A stretch of DNA of 64,000 nucleotides from Paracoccus aestuariivivens (GCF_009711225.1 NZ_WMIE01000003.1:186001-250000); one strand, 5' to 3'. Positions 19,521-29,149 are shown, counted from the stretch's first letter. Notes: generated by a model from the letters alone, not told the origin. Made by a program: numbers and translations.

Positions 19521-20111
19521 ATGCAGACCACCACGCTTTCGTTCGCCAACCTCCACAACCATGGCGAGCTTTTTGCAAACATCTTTCGCGCCAGGAAACA
19601 AAGTTTCATCATCCAGAAACGCTGGGATCTGCCCCAGACCGACGACATGGAGTTCGATCAGTACGACACCCCGATGAGCCGCTGGGTCGCGATCCATGAA
19701 AAGGGCACGGTCCTTGCCGGGGTTCGTTTGACACCCACGACGGCCCGCTGCGGCATGTACACATACATGATCCGCGATGCGCAGCAGGATCTGCTTGGCG
19801 GCTCGATTCCGCAAAACCTGCTGGACGAACCGGCGCCGGTCGAAGCCACGACATGGGAAGCCAGCCGGCTGTTCGTCGATCACAGCACTCCCCAATCCGG
19901 CCGCCGCCGTGTCCACATGAGCCTTCTGCGCGAGATGACCCACTCGGCCCGCGAACTTGGGGCGACGAAGCTGGTCTGTCTGGTTGCCGCTACCTGGCCG
20001 CGCTGGCTGCGTGCGATCGGTCTGGATGCCCATGCCATGGGTCCGGTGATCTGGATTGATGATGCATATTTCCAATGTGTTTCGATCAATCTGGCTGCCA
20101 AGATGCATTGA
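19521..20111 (+). CDS. Acyl-homoserine-lactone synthase (LuxI family)
   Basis: 196 residues. It makes a diffusible N-acyl-homoserine lactone from S-adenosylmethionine and acyl-ACP. The invariant family residues are present: R25, F29, W35, E44, D46, D49, R69, E113 and R116, with the DxxEFDQYD and GVRLTPT blocks. CCAGGAGAAG is the ribosome-binding site, partly inside a possible hairpin. Acyl-chain length cannot be read from the sequence; Paracoccus members are known to make long-chain lactones. It pairs with the LuxR gene just upstream. Confidence 0.93.
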   Translation: MQTTTLSFANLHNHGELFANIFRARKQSFIIQKRWDLPQTDDMEFDQYDTPMSRWVAIHEKGTVLAGVRLTPTTARCGMYTYMIRDAQQDLLGGSIPQNLLDEPAPVEATTWEASRLFVDHSTPQSGRRRVHMSLLREMTHSARELGATKLVCLVAATWPRWLRAIGLDAHAMGPVIWIDDAYFQCVSINLAAKMH

Positions 20112-20173
20112 GAGCATCAGCCAGCGAAGGGGGCCTTTCGCACGCAATTCGCGCAGCGTAAACTGCCCCCTAA

Positions 20174-21502
20174 ATGGCAGATCTTTTCGACAACGCGCCC
20201 GAGCAAGGTGCCCCCGCCCGAGAGGCCAATCGTCCTCTGGCTGACCGTATCCGGCCGGCCCGGCTGTCTGATGTCATCGGGCAAGGCAAGGTCATGGGCC
20301 CTGACGGGCCGCTGGGCGCGATGCTTGCTGCGGGCAGCTTGTCCTCGCTGATCCTGTGGGGGCCTCCGGGGGTCGGAAAAACCACAATTGCCCGTTTGCT
20401 CGCGCTTGAGACCGATCTGGCATTTGTCCAGATATCCGCGATCTTTTCCGGTGTTCCCGAATTGCGGAAGGTTTTCGATGCCGCCCGCTTGCGCCATCAG
20501 CAGGGACGCGGAACGCTGCTTTTCGTGGACGAGATCCACCGCTTCAACAAGGCGCAGCAGGACAGTTTCCTGCCGCATATGGAGGACGGCACGATCACCT
20601 TGGTCGGCGCCACCACCGAAAATCCCAGTTTCGAACTGAACGCCGCGCTTTTGTCTCGGGCGCAGGTCATCGTGCTCGAGCGTCTCAGTCTTGTTGAACT
20701 GGAATTGCTGGCCCAGCGGGCCGAGCAGGACATGAAACGCGCTTTGCCGCTCATTCCGCAGGCTCGGGACCGGCTGCTCGAGATGGCGGATGGCGATGGT
20801 CGTGCCGCTTTGAACCTGATCGAGCAGGTGATGGCGTGGCGCGTGACGGGCAAGCTGGATACCGAGCAGCTGTCCCAGCGCCTGATGCGGCGGGCCGCGA
20901 AATACGACAAATCGGGCGACGAGCATTACAACCTGATCTCGGCTTTGCACAAATCGGTGCGGGGCAGCGATCCAGACGCGGCGCTGTACTGGTTCTCGCG
21001 CATGCTGGAAGGCGGCGAGGACCCGCGCTATCTGGCCCGCCGCATCACCCGCATGGCCGTCGAGGATATCGGTCTGGCCGATCCCGCGGCCCAGCGGCAT
21101 TGTCTGGACGCATGGGCGCTCTACGAGCGGCTGGGCAGCCCCGAGGGCGAACTCGCGTTGGCGCAGGCGGTGATCTACCTGGCGCTCGCGCCGAAATCCA
21201 ACGCGGGCTATGTCGCCTATAAGGGCGCGCGTGATCTGGCGCGGCGCTCGGGCAGCCAGATTCCGCCCGCCCATATCCTGAACGCGCCGACGGGTTTAAT
21301 GAAGGAACAGGGCTACGGCGCGGGCTATCAATACGATCACGATGCCGAGGACAGTTTCTCGGGGCAGAACTATTTCCCCGATGGCATGAAACGTCCCGTC
21401 CTTTACCAGCCGGTCGAGCGCGGATTCGAACGGGATCTGAAAAAGCGCGTTGAATGGTTCGCCAGCCTCCGTCAAAAGCGGCGCACAGAGGGCAAGACAT
21501 GA
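20174..21502 (+). CDS. rarA: Replication-associated recombination protein A (RarA/MgsA AAA+ ATPase)
   Basis: 442 residues. A clamp-loader-like AAA+ ATPase acting at stalled replication forks. Walker A GPPGVGKT is at residues 63-70, Walker B is LLFVDEIHRFN, and the RarA tail with GYQYDHDAEDSFSGQNYFP is complete. Start ATG 20174 has no strong ribosome-binding site. The stop overlaps the crcB start by ATGA, the first of four such overlaps in a row. Confidence 0.95.
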   Translation: MADLFDNAPEQGAPAREANRPLADRIRPARLSDVIGQGKVMGPDGPLGAMLAAGSLSSLILWGPPGVGKTTIARLLALETDLAFVQISAIFSGVPELRKVFDAARLRHQQGRGTLLFVDEIHRFNKAQQDSFLPHMEDGTITLVGATTENPSFELNAALLSRAQVIVLERLSLVELELLAQRAEQDMKRALPLIPQARDRLLEMADGDGRAALNLIEQVMAWRVTGKLDTEQLSQRLMRRAAKYDKSGDEHYNLISALHKSVRGSDPDAALYWFSRMLEGGEDPRYLARRITRMAVEDIGLADPAAQRHCLDAWALYERLGSPEGELALAQAVIYLALAPKSNAGYVAYKGARDLARRSGSQIPPAHILNAPTGLMKEQGYGAGYQYDHDAEDSFSGQNYFPDGMKRPVLYQPVERGFERDLKKRVEWFASLRQKRRTEGKT

Positions 21503-21873
21503 ACCATGCATTCCTTCAGGTCGCACTTGGCGGCGCTCTGGGGTCGATGGCGCGTTACGGCGTCAATATTTTGGCCGCTCGACTAAGCGCCGGTTTTCCC
21601 TTAGGCACGCTGACGGTCAATATCGTCGGTTGCTTTGCCATGGGCATTCTGGCAGCGGCGCTGGCGCAGCGCGGCGGGCAGCATCTGGCGCCCTTGCTGC
21701 TGACCGGAATGCTGGGCGGGTTCACCACCTTTTCGGCCTTCGCCTTGGATACGATGACGCTGTGGGAACGCGGCGCCAGCTTTCTGGCGGTCGGTTACGT
21801 GCTGGCCTCAGTTATGATTTCACTTGTTGCGGTCTTTGCGGGTTTGGCCGCAGGCCGGGGGATTTTCGCATGA
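21499..21873 (+). CDS. crcB: Fluoride exporter CrcB/Fluc
   Basis: 124 residues with four predicted membrane segments. CrcB forms a dimeric fluoride channel in the inner membrane. The GALGSMARYG start and GGFTTFSAFALD motif are diagnostic. The ATG overlaps the rarA stop and the TGA overlaps the pseudouridine synthase start. No fluoride riboswitch can lie directly upstream, because the gene has no leader of its own. Confidence 0.95.
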   Translation: MNHAFLQVALGGALGSMARYGVNILAARLSAGFPLGTLTVNIVGCFAMGILAAALAQRGGQHLAPLLLTGMLGGFTTFSAFALDTMTLWERGASFLAVGYVLASVMISLVAVFAGLAAGRGIFA

Positions 21874-22913
21874 CGACTGTTCAAACCATCCGCATCGGCG
21901 AGGACGAGGGCGACCAGCGCATCGACCGCTGGCTGAAAAAGAAGTTTCCGCAGCTTACCCAAGGCGCGGTCGAAAAGATGTGCCGGACCGGTCAGCTGCG
22001 CGTTGACGGCGGACGGGTCAAGGCCAACAGCCGGATCGAGGTGGGCCAAGAGGTCCGCGTACCGCCGCTGCCCGACAGCGCGCCGCCGCCGCCCACGGCC
22101 AAGGCGCGGGTCAAGCAATCCGATGCCGAGATGATCCAGTCCTGCGTCTTGTGGCGTGACGAGCATATCATCGCGCTGAACAAGCCGCCGGGGCTGCCGT
22201 CGCAGGGGGGCTCGGGGCAGGGTGACCGCCATGTCGACGGCCTGACCGAGGCGCTGATGTTTGGCTATAAGGACCGTCCCAAGCTGGTCCACCGTCTGGA
22301 TAAGGATACCTCGGGCGTGTTGCTGCTGGCCCGTACCGACCGGATCGCGCGCTCGCTGTCCGAGGCGTTCCGCCACCGCCTGACGCGCAAGATCTATTGG
22401 GCCGCCGTTGCCGGCGTGCCGCATCCGCGCATGGGCTCGATCAAGTACGGTCTGGTCAAGGCACCGGGTCGCGGTCGCATGGGCGAGGGCGAGAAGATGG
22501 TCGCGGTGCATCCCTCGCAGGTCGCCGAAACCGAGGGCGCCAAGCGCGCCCATACCGATTACGCCGTGCTGGATGCCTTGGGCAGCCGCGTCAGCTGGGT
22601 CGCCATGATTCCGGTCACGGGCCGCACCCATCAGCTTCGCGCCCATATGTCTGAGATGGGCCACCCGATCGTCGGTGACGGCAAATATGGCGGCTCGGGG
22701 CAGGAAAACCTTGGCGATGGCTGGGGCGCACAGCTTGGCGGCGAGATCAGCCGCAAGCTGCATCTGCATGCCCGCGTGATCCGGTTCGAGCATCCTATCA
22801 CCAAGAAGCTGATCACCATCACCGCGCCCTTGCCCGAACATATGGAGCGGACGTGGAAGACGCTGGGCTGGCATGAAAACGACGTGCCGGAAGATCCCTT
22901 CGAGGAAGCATGA
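21870..22913 (+). CDS. rluC: Large-subunit rRNA pseudouridine synthase, RluC/RluD family
   Basis: 347 residues. An N-terminal S4 RNA-binding domain (RIDRWLKKKFPQLTQGAVEK, about 15-35) precedes the catalytic domain, whose HRLDKDTSGVLLLAR motif places the catalytic Asp at residue 144. The conserved GRTHQLRAHMSEMGHPIVGD block follows. It isomerises uridines in 23S rRNA; RluC versus RluD specificity cannot be fixed from sequence alone. ATGA overlaps join it to crcB and to the HAD gene. Confidence 0.92.
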   Translation: MTTVQTIRIGEDEGDQRIDRWLKKKFPQLTQGAVEKMCRTGQLRVDGGRVKANSRIEVGQEVRVPPLPDSAPPPPTAKARVKQSDAEMIQSCVLWRDEHIIALNKPPGLPSQGGSGQGDRHVDGLTEALMFGYKDRPKLVHRLDKDTSGVLLLARTDRIARSLSEAFRHRLTRKIYWAAVAGVPHPRMGSIKYGLVKAPGRGRMGEGEKMVAVHPSQVAETEGAKRAHTDYAVLDALGSRVSWVAMIPVTGRTHQLRAHMSEMGHPIVGDGKYGGSGQENLGDGWGAQLGGEISRKLHLHARVIRFEHPITKKLITITAPLPEHMERTWKTLGWHENDVPEDPFEEA

Positions 22914-23587
22914 TGCGTCTGGTTGTATTCGACGTCGATGGAACGCTGGTGAATAGCCAGCACGAGATCGTCGAGGCGATGAACTACGGTCTTCGCGGCG
23001 TCGGTTTGCCCGAGATGCAGCCGCAGGAAATCTTGTCCATCGTCGGTCTTTCGCTGCCCGTTGCCATCGCCCGATTGCTGCCCGGCGCGACGCCTGATCT
23101 GCACGAGCGGGTCGTGCTGGGCTACCGCGAGGCATTCGTCGCCGCGCGGGCCAAGGGCGTGGTGCCTCCGCTTTATGCGGGGGCGTTGGACTGTCTGGAC
23201 GCGTTGGCTGCGCAAGACGATGTGCTACTGGGCATCGCCACCGGAAAGCCGATGCGCGGGCTGATGGCCGTGCTAGAGGCGCATGGGCTGACCCAGCGGT
23301 TTGTCACGCGGCAAACGGCGGACGGCCACCCCTCGAAGCCGCATCCGGCGATGCTGGAAAGCGCATTGTCCGAGACGGGCGTTGCCGCCAGTCGTACCGC
23401 GATGGTCGGAGACACGGTGTTTGATATCGAGATGGCCCGCGCTGCCGGCGTTACCGGATTTGGCGTCGATTGGGGCTATCACCCGACAGTGGATCTGCAC
23501 GGAGCTGGGGCCGCGCTGGTTGCGCCGGATTACCCGTCCCTGACGCAGTCGCTGTTGGAATGGACGAAGCAGGAGCAGGTTGCATGA
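22910..23587 (+). CDS. HAD-family phosphatase, phosphoglycolate phosphatase-like
   Basis: 225 residues. HAD motif I is FDVDGTLVNS (nucleophile Asp8), motif II lies in GIATGKPMRGL and motif III/IV in HPSKPHP...MVGDTVFDIEMARAAG. The cap domain is of the Gph type. The substrate is unknown; cotranscription with rRNA modification and F1 assembly genes gives no clear hint. The start could be 22910 or 22913 because the first two codons are both ATG. Confidence 0.88.
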   Translation: MMRLVVFDVDGTLVNSQHEIVEAMNYGLRGVGLPEMQPQEILSIVGLSLPVAIARLLPGATPDLHERVVLGYREAFVAARAKGVVPPLYAGALDCLDALAAQDDVLLGIATGKPMRGLMAVLEAHGLTQRFVTRQTADGHPSKPHPAMLESALSETGVAASRTAMVGDTVFDIEMARAAGVTGFGVDWGYHPTVDLHGAGAALVAPDYPSLTQSLLEWTKQEQVA

Positions 23588-24300
23588 GCAGCGAATGGAA
23601 AGCGCGGCGGTTCTGGAAGGCCGCATCGGTGCGCGAGGTCGAAGGCGGAGCCGAGGTCACCCTGGACGAGCGTCCGGTTCGTACACCCGGCAAACTGCCT
23701 TTGATCCTGCCGACGGTCGCGCTGGCTAAGGCTATTGCCGCCGAATGGGACGCGCAGATCGAAATCATCGATCCCAACACCATGCCGCTGACCCGCGCGG
23801 CAAATTCGGCGGTCGAACGCGTGACACCGCAATTTGACGCAGTTGCCAACATGCTTGCCGATTATGGCGGCACGGATCTGCTGTCCTATCGCGCGGTCGA
23901 ACCCGAGCGGCTGGTCCACGCTCAGGCCGAGGGCTGGGATCCCTTGGTCGACTGGGCCGCGACGCGGTTGAAGGCTCCGCTTCGGATTACCCATGGTGTG
24001 ATTCCCATCGCACAGGACGACTCGGTTTTGCACAATTTGCGTGCAGAGGTCATGGGTCTCGACGCTTTCGGCCTGACGGCGTTGCACGATCTGGTCACGC
24101 TTCCGGGCTCTCTGATCCTTGGATTGGCGGTCATTCGCGGACGCTTGAACGCGGCGGATTCACACGCGCTTTCACGGATTGATGAGGAATTTCAATCGGA
24201 AAGCTGGGGTCGTGACGATGAGGCTGACGAGGCAGCAGCGGCCCGCTTGACCCAGATGAACAATGCGGAACGGTTCTGGTCTCTCAGCAGAACTGTCTGA
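23584..24300 (+). CDS. ATP12-family F1-ATPase assembly chaperone
   Basis: 238 residues. The core WKAASVREVEGGAEVTLDERPVRTPGK, the EWDAQ motif and PLTRAANSA segment match the ATP12 chaperone family, which binds the F1 alpha subunit during assembly in mitochondria and alphaproteobacteria. The final segment NNAERFWSLSR is also family-like. The ATG overlaps the HAD stop, closing a five-gene overlapped series. The gene is a typical alphaproteobacterial marker. Confidence 0.9.
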   Translation: MSSEWKARRFWKAASVREVEGGAEVTLDERPVRTPGKLPLILPTVALAKAIAAEWDAQIEIIDPNTMPLTRAANSAVERVTPQFDAVANMLADYGGTDLLSYRAVEPERLVHAQAEGWDPLVDWAATRLKAPLRITHGVIPIAQDDSVLHNLRAEVMGLDAFGLTALHDLVTLPGSLILGLAVIRGRLNAADSHALSRIDEEFQSESWGRDDEADEAAAARLTQMNNAERFWSLSRTV

Positions 24301-24318
24301 CCGATTCTTGCCTTATTC

Positions 24319-24347
24319 TTGACGGAAGGAACTTCATCGGCACAATG
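24319..24347 (+). promoter_or_regulatory. Candidate aapJ promoter
   Basis: TTGACG (24319-24324), a 16-base spacer and CACAAT (24341-24346) lie about 110 bases upstream of aapJ. A further leader dyad, AACGGGC / GCCCGTT (24384-24390 with 24417-24423), precedes the ribosome-binding site. Matches to consensus are partial. Confidence 0.35.
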
Positions 24348-24455
24348 CCGCTTATGGGGGCAGTGAAGTTGTCCCTTGGCTCAAACGGGCTAGCCTACGG
24401 CCCTAGCTTCCAGACGGCCCGTTCAAGGGTCGGAAGACCAACAGAGAGGAACCCC

Positions 24456-25481
24456 ATGAAGAAATCTGCACTCTTCGGCTCGGTCACTGTCTTCGCCCTT
24501 GCGGCGTCGGGTGCCATGGCCGCTGAAGGCGACACGCTGAAAGAGGTAAAAGCCCGCGGCGTGCTGAATTGCGGTGTGAATACAGGTCTGGTCGGCTTCG
24601 CGGCCCCGGACGCAAATGGCAACTGGACCGGCTTCGACGTCGCCTATTGCAAGGCATTGGCTGCGGCTGTTCTGGGCGATGCGACAAAGGTCAAATACGT
24701 CCCGACGACCGGTCAGACGCGCTTTACCGCCTTGTCCTCGGGCGAGATCGACGTGCTGGCACGCAACTCGACCTGGACCTTCCAGCGTGACACCGACCTC
24801 AAGCTCGATTTCGTCGGCGTGAACTATTACGACGGTCAGGGCTTCATGGTCCGCAAGGATCTTGGCGTGTCCTCGGCCAAGGAACTGGACGGCGCGACGA
24901 TCTGTATCCAGACCGGCACCACGACCGAGTTGAACCTGGCCGATTACTTCAAGGCCAACAACATGACCTATCAGCCGGTCAACATCGATTCGAACGCCGA
25001 GGGCGAGCAGCAATACATGGCTGGCGCTTGCGATGCCTATACCACGGACGCCTCGGGTCTTGCTGCGACCCGCGCTGCTTTCGCCGATCCGGAAAACCAC
25101 ATCATCCTGCCCGAGATCATCTCGAAGGAACCGCTGGGACCGGCCGTGCGTCACGGTGACAACAACTGGGGCGACATCGCCCGCTGGACCCTGTTCGCGC
25201 TGGTCGCGGCCGAAGAATACGGTGTGACCTCGGCCAATATCGACGAGCTGTCGAAGTCGTCGCAGAATCCTGAAGTCCAGCGCCTTCTGGGCACTTCGGA
25301 CGATCTGGGCAAGATGATGGGTCTGGACGCCGAATGGGCCAAACGCGCCATCAAGGTGCAGGGCAACTACGGCGAGATCTTCGCTGCGACGATCGGCGAG
25401 CAGACTCCGATCGGTCTGGCGCGCGGTCTGAACGCGCAATGGACCCAGGGTGGCCTGCTTTACGCCATCCCCTTCCGCTAA
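24456..25481 (+). CDS. aapJ: General L-amino-acid ABC transporter, periplasmic binding protein
   Basis: 341 residues with a signal peptide (cleavage after AMA, near residue 23). The mature start KEVKARGVLNCGVNTGLVGFA and the GFDVAYCKALAAAVLG block match AapJ/BztA proteins, which bind a broad set of amino acids, glutamate and its relatives especially. AGAGAGGAA precedes ATG 24456. It is the first gene of aapJQMP, and a stable hairpin follows it, as is usual where binding protein must exceed permease. Confidence 0.95.
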   Translation: MKKSALFGSVTVFALAASGAMAAEGDTLKEVKARGVLNCGVNTGLVGFAAPDANGNWTGFDVAYCKALAAAVLGDATKVKYVPTTGQTRFTALSSGEIDVLARNSTWTFQRDTDLKLDFVGVNYYDGQGFMVRKDLGVSSAKELDGATICIQTGTTTELNLADYFKANNMTYQPVNIDSNAEGEQQYMAGACDAYTTDASGLAATRAAFADPENHIILPEIISKEPLGPAVRHGDNNWGDIARWTLFALVAAEEYGVTSANIDELSKSSQNPEVQRLLGTSDDLGKMMGLDAEWAKRAIKVQGNYGEIFAATIGEQTPIGLARGLNAQWTQGGLLYAIPFR

Positions 25482-25495
25482 GCGCAGAAGAAACT

Positions 25496-25524
25496 GAACG
25501 GGCGGGGCAATACCCCGCCCGTTC
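25496..25524 (+). terminator. 12-bp hairpin between aapJ and aapQ
   Basis: GAACGGGCGGGG (25496-25507) pairs perfectly with CCCCGCCCGTTC (25513-25524), loop CAATA. There is no T-tract, so it probably protects aapJ mRNA and lowers permease expression. Confidence 0.65.
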
Positions 25525-25585
25525 TGCACCGAGCCGGAAAGAACACGGGCACAAGACCCGACCGCCGGCCAACAGGGGTTAGAAT

Positions 25586-26839
25586 ATGGTTGATTATCCA
25601 GGCGCGGCAAATCCGCCTTTCCGCCTGTCGATGTTGATTTACGACCGTCGTTATCGTTCGTTGACGATTCAGGCTGTCGTTTTCATTCTGGTCATGCTTT
25701 TCGCAAGCTGGCTCATCGACAACACGCTGAAAAACCTTGCCATCATGGGCAAGACGCTCAGCTTTGACTTTCTTTTCAGGCGGGCTGGATATGACATCCC
25801 CCAGCAGCTTATCCCCTACAATTCGGATGACACCCACCTCCGCGCTACGACGGTCGGACTGCTGAACACGCTGCAGGTCGCGATCCTCGGCTGTATTTCA
25901 GCGACGATCGTGGGGGTGATCGTCGGGGTGCTGCGACTTTCCTCGAACTGGCTGATCGCGCGGTTGATGACCGTCTATGTCGAGATCTTCCGCAATATTC
26001 CCTTGCTGCTGTGGATCCTTGTGATCCTTGCGATCTTTACCGAGGTGATGCCCGCCCCTAACGCCTATCGTGGCGAGAATCCGGCGGCGAGCATGATCAT
26101 GTTCGACATGATCGCGCCGACGAACCGCTATACCGCCGTGCCCTCGATCGGGATGTCGAACCCGCCCGGCGTCATAGCCATCGGTCGCGAGGGCATCAGC
26201 TGGGCCTTTATCGCTTATGTCACCGTGCTGCTTCTGGCATATCTGGGCCATCGTTTCCTGAAAGAACGCGCTCAGCGCATTCAGGACGAGACCGGTAATC
26301 GCCCGACCACCTGGTGGATCATTCTGGCAATGTACGTGCTGCCGGTCCTGTTCCTGACCTGGTATTTCGGCCTGCACCTGATTCCGCCGGTCCTGCGCGG
26401 CTTCAACTTTGCCGAGGGCACCAATCTGGACAACGCCTTCGTCGTGCTGTGGCTCGCCCTGACGCTGTATACCGGAGCCTTCATCGCCGAGATCGTCCGC
26501 GCCGGCATTCTTGCCGTCAGCAAGGGGCAGTCCGAGGCGGCCTTTGCCCTTGGCCTGCGTCCGCGCCGTACCATGCGGCTGGTCGTGTTGCCGCAAGCGT
26601 TGCGGGTCATCATTCCGCCGCTGATCTCGCAATACCTGAACCTGACAAAGAACAGTTCGCTGGCCATTGCGGTCGGCTTCATGGATCTGCGTGGCACATT
26701 GGGGGGTACGACGCTTAACCAAACGGGCCGCGAGATGGAGTGCATGGTCCTGATGATGGGGATCTATCTGGTGCTGTGTCTGGTCATTTCCGCCGGGATG
26801 AACGTCTTCAACAACAGCGTCAGACTGAAGGAGCGGTAA
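25586..26839 (+). CDS. aapQ: General L-amino-acid ABC transporter permease AapQ/BztB
   Basis: 417 residues. Membrane segments flank a large periplasmic region (about residues 150-200), and the permease core carries the EAA loop (QSEAAFALGLRPRRTMRLVVLPQALRVI) that docks the ATPase. Length fits AapQ/BztB, longer than simple HisQ-type permeases. The ribosome-binding site is weak. aapM begins one base after its stop. Confidence 0.95.
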   Translation: MVDYPGAANPPFRLSMLIYDRRYRSLTIQAVVFILVMLFASWLIDNTLKNLAIMGKTLSFDFLFRRAGYDIPQQLIPYNSDDTHLRATTVGLLNTLQVAILGCISATIVGVIVGVLRLSSNWLIARLMTVYVEIFRNIPLLLWILVILAIFTEVMPAPNAYRGENPAASMIMFDMIAPTNRYTAVPSIGMSNPPGVIAIGREGISWAFIAYVTVLLLAYLGHRFLKERAQRIQDETGNRPTTWWIILAMYVLPVLFLTWYFGLHLIPPVLRGFNFAEGTNLDNAFVVLWLALTLYTGAFIAEIVRAGILAVSKGQSEAAFALGLRPRRTMRLVVLPQALRVIIPPLISQYLNLTKNSSLAIAVGFMDLRGTLGGTTLNQTGREMECMVLMMGIYLVLCLVISAGMNVFNNSVRLKER

Positions 26840-26840
26840 G

Positions 26841-28292
26841 ATGAGCAATCCCGATCCCCGATCCGTCGCCTTCGTGCGCAAGACCATGCTGCCCCCCGAA
26901 CCGCCACCGGCGCGGGCCTCGGGTGCGGTCCTGTGGCTGCGCGAGAACCTGTTCTCGGGTCCGCTGAACATCCTGCTGACCCTGATCGGTCTTGGCATCC
27001 TGTGGCTGATTTTCAGCACGCTCTGGCCGTGGCTGTCGAACTCGGTCTGGAATGCCGAAAGCATGGCCGATTGCCGCAAGATCATCGCTGCCGCGCATGG
27101 ACCCGATGCCTCGGGCGCGTGTTTCGCGATTATCAAACACCGCTGGAACCAGTTCGTTTTCGGTTTCTACCCATCCGATCTGTATTGGCGACCGGTTCTG
27201 GCCTTTGGCACGCTGTTTCTGGCCCTCGCCCCTGTCCTGTTCGCGGATAGCCCGAAAGCGCGTCGGATCGTCACTGGACTGGCCGTAGCTTTGACCTTCG
27301 TCATCTCGGCGGTCCTTGGGGCAACAGTCGTCGAGCTTGGCGGAATGGCCATCCTGATGCTGGCATGGGTCTATCTGATCGAGACCCGGACCGGTCCCGT
27401 CGTGCTTGCCAGCCTGATCTATCCGTTCTTCGCGGTCTGGCTGCTCTGGGGCGGCACGATCTGGGAACCGGCGATGGCACTGGCTGGCTTTGTACTGGGC
27501 TTTGTCGTCTGGCGGGCGCTATCCGCCTACGGCATGTTCGCCTTTGCCGCGGCGGTTGTCGTGGCGGCATTCTGGTGGCTGGCTCTGTCCGATATCGTTT
27601 CCCGTGGGATTGCGACCGTTCTGCCAATGCGGCTCGCTCCGGTCAGTTCGGATCAGTTCGGCGGCTTTGTCCTGTCGATCACCATCGGTGTCTCGGGCAT
27701 CGCACTGTCGCTGCCCTTGGGCGTCATTCTTGCGCTGGCGCGGCGTTCGGACCTGCCGATCATCAAGATCATGGCCGTGATCTTTATCGAGTTCATCCGC
27801 GGAGTTCCTTTGATCACCCTGCTGTTCGTGGCCTCGCTGCTGCTGAACTACTTCCTGCCGCCGGGGACGAATTTCGACATCATCCTGCGGGTCATCATCA
27901 TGGTGACGCTGTTTGCCTCGGCCTATATGGCCGAAGTCATCCGTGGCGGGCTGGCAGCCTTGCCAAAGGGACAATACGAGGCGGCCGACGCGCTGGGGCT
28001 GGATTACTGGAAGGCGCAGCGCCTGATCATCCTGCCGCAAGCCCTGAAGATCAGCATCCCCGGCATCGTCTCGACCTTTATCGGTATGTTCAAGGACACC
28101 ACGCTGGTCGTCTTCGTCGGCCTGTTCGATCCGCTGAAGGCGATGTCTGACACAATCCGTGCGAGCTTCGAATGGAAAGGCGCCTATTGGGAGCCCTATA
28201 TTTTCGTCGGCTCGATCTTCTTCATCCTCTGCTTCGGCATGTCGCGCTACTCGATGTATCTCGAGCGCCGCCTGAAGCGCGACCATCGCTGA
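26841..28292 (+). CDS. aapM: General L-amino-acid ABC transporter permease AapM/BztC, extended
   Basis: 483 residues. The C-terminal 230 residues form the permease core with EAA loop (QYEAADALGLDYWKAQRLIILPQALKIS). Between residues about 110 and 255 lies a run of additional hydrophobic segments, making it longer than the roughly 385-435 residues I expect of AapM/BztC. The partner permease is AapQ, and aapP follows after 12 bases with its own GAGGAG. The extra membrane part is the only odd feature. Confidence 0.93.
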   Translation: MSNPDPRSVAFVRKTMLPPEPPPARASGAVLWLRENLFSGPLNILLTLIGLGILWLIFSTLWPWLSNSVWNAESMADCRKIIAAAHGPDASGACFAIIKHRWNQFVFGFYPSDLYWRPVLAFGTLFLALAPVLFADSPKARRIVTGLAVALTFVISAVLGATVVELGGMAILMLAWVYLIETRTGPVVLASLIYPFFAVWLLWGGTIWEPAMALAGFVLGFVVWRALSAYGMFAFAAAVVVAAFWWLALSDIVSRGIATVLPMRLAPVSSDQFGGFVLSITIGVSGIALSLPLGVILALARRSDLPIIKIMAVIFIEFIRGVPLITLLFVASLLLNYFLPPGTNFDIILRVIIMVTLFASAYMAEVIRGGLAALPKGQYEAADALGLDYWKAQRLIILPQALKISIPGIVSTFIGMFKDTTLVVFVGLFDPLKAMSDTIRASFEWKGAYWEPYIFVGSIFFILCFGMSRYSMYLERRLKRDHR

Positions 28293-28304
28293 GGAGCGCA
28301 TTCC

Positions 28305-29075
28305 ATGACCTCGACACAAACCGCCTCCCATCCGCTCGGCGATACCGCCATCGAAATCGCCAAGCTGAACAAATGGTACGGCACCTTCCATGTGCTGCGC
28401 GACATTGACCTGAATGTCAGCCGCGGCGAACGCATCGTCATCGCGGGCCCCTCGGGCTCCGGGAAATCGACGCTGATCCGCTGCATCAACCGGCTTGAGG
28501 AACATCAGGCCGGACGTATCATCGTCGATGGAACCGAGTTGACGAACGATCTGAAAAACATCGACAAGGTGCGCTCGGAAGTCGGTATGGTGTTTCAGCA
28601 CTTCAACCTGTTCCCGCATCTGACCATTCTGGAAAACTGCACCTTGGCTCCGATCTGGGTCCGCAAGGTTCCCAAGAAGGAAGCCGAGGAAACGGCGATG
28701 CATTTCCTTGAAAAGGTCAAGATCCCCGAGCAGGCCAACAAATTTCCCGGTCAGTTGTCGGGGGGGCAGCAGCAGCGGGTGGCCATCGCGCGTTCGCTTT
28801 GCATGCGGCCCCGCATCATGCTGTTCGACGAGCCGACTTCGGCGCTGGACCCCGAAATGATCAAGGAAGTTCTCGATACCATGATCGAACTGGCCGAGGA
28901 CGGCATGACGATGCTTTGCGTCACCCATGAAATGGGTTTCGCCCAAGCCGTCGCGCATCGGGTGATTTTCATGGATCAGGGCCAGATCGTCGAACAGAAC
29001 ACGCCCAAAGAGTTCTTCAACAATCCGAAGTCCGAGCGGACCAAGCTTTTCCTGAGCCAGATCCTAGGGCACTAA
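28305..29075 (+). CDS. aapP: General L-amino-acid ABC transporter ATP-binding protein
   Basis: 256 residues, GlnQ/HisP class. Walker A GPSGSGKS (about residues 47-54), signature [15 protein letters not shown], Walker [15 protein letters not shown] and the H-loop THEMGFA are all present. It energises uptake through AapQ-AapM. A start at 28305 gives a short extra N-terminus of about 15 residues ([12 protein letters not shown]); a later start is not supported by an obvious ribosome-binding site. Confidence 0.96.
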   Translation: MTSTQTASHPLGDTAIEIAKLNKWYGTFHVLRDIDLNVSRGERIVIAGPSGSGKSTLIRCINRLEEHQAGRIIVDGTELTNDLKNIDKVRSEVGMVFQHFNLFPHLTILENCTLAPIWVRKVPKKEAEETAMHFLEKVKIPEQANKFPGQLSGGQQQRVAIARSLCMRPRIMLFDEPTSALDPEMIKEVLDTMIELAEDGMTMLCVTHEMGFAQAVAHRVIFMDQGQIVEQNTPKEFFNNPKSERTKLFLSQILGH

Positions 29076-29149
29076 GGGCATAATGCTTTCACAGGTTGCC
29101 GGAGTCATGGCCCCCGGTTTATCTTTGGCGGAAGACCTTGGAGGGGCGG

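Noticed and set aside
21870-22913. Longer pseudouridine synthase starting at 21450
   Set aside because: The extension lies out of frame within rarA and crcB and is not protein-like; ATGA overlap supports 21870.
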